Assembly: GCF_016907355.1 (NCBI RefSeq)
Contig: NZ_JAFBBW010000001.1
Coordinates: 124,001-188,000 of the forward strand
DNA: 64,000 nucleotides
Reading direction: 5' to 3'
Origin: Agromyces aurantiacus
Lineage (GTDB): Bacteria > Actinomycetota > Actinomycetes > Actinomycetales > Microbacteriaceae
The number at the start of each line of letters is the position of its first letter. The first letter of the stretch is position 1. This document shows positions 62,489 to 64,000 of the stretch, one piece after another. Under the pieces are notes generated by a model that made no database searches, was not told the DNA's origin, and worked only from the letters and a program-made list of their open reading frames with translations. Made by a program: the position numbers and the translations under genes.

Positions 62489-64000
62489 GTGACGATCGAC
62501 ACGACGGATGCCGCGACGCGGCCGTCGCGCACCGTGCGCGGGGCCGCACGGGGAGAGCCGGCGGCACGCGACATCCGCCCGCCCCGCCCCTCGGCGAAGC
62601 CGAACGGGCAGTGGAAGGTCGACGGCACCGCACCGCTCAACGCGAACGAGGAGTGGAAGCAGGCCGACGGCGGCCTGAGCGTGCGCGAGCGGATCGAGAC
62701 GATCTACGCCGACGGCGGCTTCGCGTCGATCGACCCGACCGACCTGCACGGCCGCTTCCGCTGGTGGGGGCTGTACACGCAGCGCAAGCCCGGGATCGAC
62801 GGCGGTCGCACCGCGACGCTCGAGCCGCACGAGCTCGAGGACGAGTACTTCATGCTGCGCGTCCGCATCGACGGCGGGCAGCTCACGACCGAGCAGCTGC
62901 GCGTCATCGGCGGCATCTCGACGGAGTTCGGGCGCGACACGGCCGACCTCACCGACCGCCAGAACGTGCAGCTCCACTGGATCCGGGTCGAGGACGTGCC
63001 CGAGATCTGGCGCCGGCTCGAGGCGGTCGGGCTCGGCACGACCGAGGCGTGCGGCGACGTGCCCCGGGTCATCCTCGGCTCGCCCGTCGCGGGCATCGCG
63101 GCCGACGAGCTCATCGACCCGACGCCGCAGATCGAGGAGATCGCGTCACGGTTCATCGGCGACGAGTCGCTCGCGAACCTGCCGCGCAAGTTCAAGTCGG
63201 CCATCACCGGGCACCCCAGCCAGGACGTCGTGCACGAGATCAACGACGTCGCGTTCGTCGCGGTCGAGCACCCCTCGCTGGGCGTCGGGTACGACCTCTG
63301 GGTCGGCGGCGGGCTCTCGACGGCGCCGCGGCTCGCCGAGCGGCTCGGCGTGTTCGTCGCCCCCTCGCAGGTGGCCGAGGTGTGGCACGGCGTCGCGCAG
63401 ATCTTCCGCGACTACGGCTACCGGCGGCTGCGCAACAAGGCGCGCCTGAAGTTCCTGCTCGCCGACTGGGGCGTCGCGAGGTTCCGCGAGGTGCTCGAGA
63501 CCGAGTACCTCGGCGAGGCGCTGCCCGACGGACCCGCGGCACCCGCGCCGGCCACGGTCGGCGACCACGTGGGCGTGCACCGCCAGAAGGACGGCCGGTT
63601 CTACGTCGGCGCGACGCCCATCGTCGGTCGTGTGTCGGGTCCGGCCCTGACGAAGCTCGCCGACCTGATCGAGGCGCACGGCTCGACCCGCCTGCGCACC
63701 ACGCCGCACCAGAAGGTCGTCATCCTCGACATCCCCGAGGACCGCGTCGAGTCACTCATCGCGGGCCTCGACGAGCTCGGCCTCCAGGCCCGGCCGAGCC
63801 TCATCCGCCGCGGCACCATCGCGTGCACGGGCATCGAGTTCTGCAAGCTCGCGATCGTCGAGACCAAGGCGTACGCGACCGCGGCCGTGCTCGAGCTCGA
63901 GGAGCGCCTCGCCGCGTTCGACCTGCCGCACCCGATCGCGCTGCACGTCAACGGCTGCCCCAACTCGTGCGCGCGCATCCAGACCGCCGACATCGGGCTC
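62489..64000 (+). CDS. Assimilatory ferredoxin-type sulfite/nitrite reductase, partial
   Basis: The frame is open from GTG 62489 (AAGGGGG upstream) to the window edge, 504 codons without a stop; the family is about 560 residues, so roughly the last tenth is missing. It shows the two-fold ferredoxin-like repeat (DLTDRQNVQLHWIRVEDVPE and SLIAGLDELGL) and the siroheme/4Fe-4S ligands C-x5-C in ACTGIEFCKLA (about 446) and C-x3-C in NGCPNSCAR (about 490). It reduces sulfite to sulfide or nitrite to ammonium in the cytosol. The adjacent sirohydrochlorin chelatase supplies its cofactor. Sulfite is the more usual substrate for this actinobacterial type, but the choice is not settled here. Confidence 0.93.
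   Translation, partial: MTIDTTDAATRPSRTVRGAARGEPAARDIRPPRPSAKPNGQWKVDGTAPLNANEEWKQADGGLSVRERIETIYADGGFASIDPTDLHGRFRWWGLYTQRKPGIDGGRTATLEPHELEDEYFMLRVRIDGGQLTTEQLRVIGGISTEFGRDTADLTDRQNVQLHWIRVEDVPEIWRRLEAVGLGTTEACGDVPRVILGSPVAGIAADELIDPTPQIEEIASRFIGDESLANLPRKFKSAITGHPSQDVVHEINDVAFVAVEHPSLGVGYDLWVGGGLSTAPRLAERLGVFVAPSQVAEVWHGVAQIFRDYGYRRLRNKARLKFLLADWGVARFREVLETEYLGEALPDGPAAPAPATVGDHVGVHRQKDGRFYVGATPIVGRVSGPALTKLADLIEAHGSTRLRTTPHQKVVILDIPEDRVESLIAGLDELGLQARPSLIRRGTIACTGIEFCKLAIVETKAYATAAVLELEERLAAFDLPHPIALHVNGCPNSCARIQTADIGL

Noticed and set aside
62440..62489. Cysteine-type leader peptide before the sulfite/nitrite reductase
   Set aside because: The ATG at 62440 opens a frame without a Cys run or nearby stop and lacks a ribosome site.

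Overview
The window is about 72% G+C. Gene content and style (HspR/HAIR heat-shock control, ClpS-DUF2017, RIO1-type kinase, F420-type reductase, many start codons preceded at 6-8 nt by a TANNNT box) point to a high-GC actinobacterium, most likely Microbacteriaceae and perhaps near Agromyces. The taxon is inferred from style, not from a database match. I see no rRNA, tRNA, CRISPR array, transposase or prophage gene. Two genes run off the edges: a cell-wall-binding-repeat protein at the left (reverse strand, no stop in the window) and an assimilatory nitrite/sulfite reductase at the right (forward strand, no stop).

Layout. 1-9.9 kb: large secreted CWB2 protein, nitroreductase, zinc alcohol dehydrogenase, MFS transporter, a ClpB lacking the N domain, and an F420-type reductase. 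10.1-13.2 kb: a compact reverse-strand type III polyketide cluster (synthase, methyltransferase, FAD monooxygenase), preceded by an AI-2E family permease. 14.4-18 kb: small SHOCT/DUF6325 proteins, a DUF998 membrane protein, and clpS-DUF2017. 18-23 kb: a cyclase-domain/ATPase/TPR regulator, an RsmC-like methyltransferase and a secreted protein. 23-29.6 kb: an arsenic locus with an ArsR-ArsC fusion, two more ArsC proteins, a duplicated ArsA ATPase, an ArsO-like flavoprotein with a Cys-rich tail, a second ArsR, a short CDF-type transporter and a 20-residue peptide with six cysteines. No ArsB or Acr3 pump gene is present.

29.6-33.1 kb: a GMC oxidoreductase carrying an extra C-terminal domain, translationally coupled to an alpha/beta hydrolase. 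33.3-37.8 kb: the dnaK-grpE-dnaJ-hspR operon with two HAIR operators upstream; a third HAIR precedes clpB 28 kb away, so the local HspR circuit is visible here. 38-46.9 kb: secreted M1-type metallopeptidase, MarR regulator plus thioredoxin, rlmN, lipoprotein, TOPRIM protein, RIO kinase with a long leader holding a 19-codon ORF, UMF1-type MFS transporter plus patatin. 47-50.2 kb: a large secreted ExeM/NucH-type nuclease. 50.3-51.9 kb: two divergent His-rich MarR-like regulators around an array of shared operators. 51.9-58.4 kb: a polyamine-type ABC importer operon with a deaminase, divergent from a FadR-type regulator coupled to a soluble cache protein. 58.5-64 kb: membrane protein, binding-protein/VWA fusion, sirohydrochlorin chelatase, a small hypothetical gene and the sulfite/nitrite reductase, preceded by six 10-bp-phased G(T/C)GAC repeats.

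Genes are mostly in short operons with ATGA, GTGA or TGATG overlaps, separated by GC-rich stem-loops between convergent genes. The least explained signals are the Cys-rich peptide and pump-less arsenic locus, the His-rich regulator pair, the phased repeat array before the sulfite/nitrite reductase, the RIO kinase leader ORF, the internal start in the GMC fusion, and a perfect 23-bp-arm palindrome near 9.98 kb.
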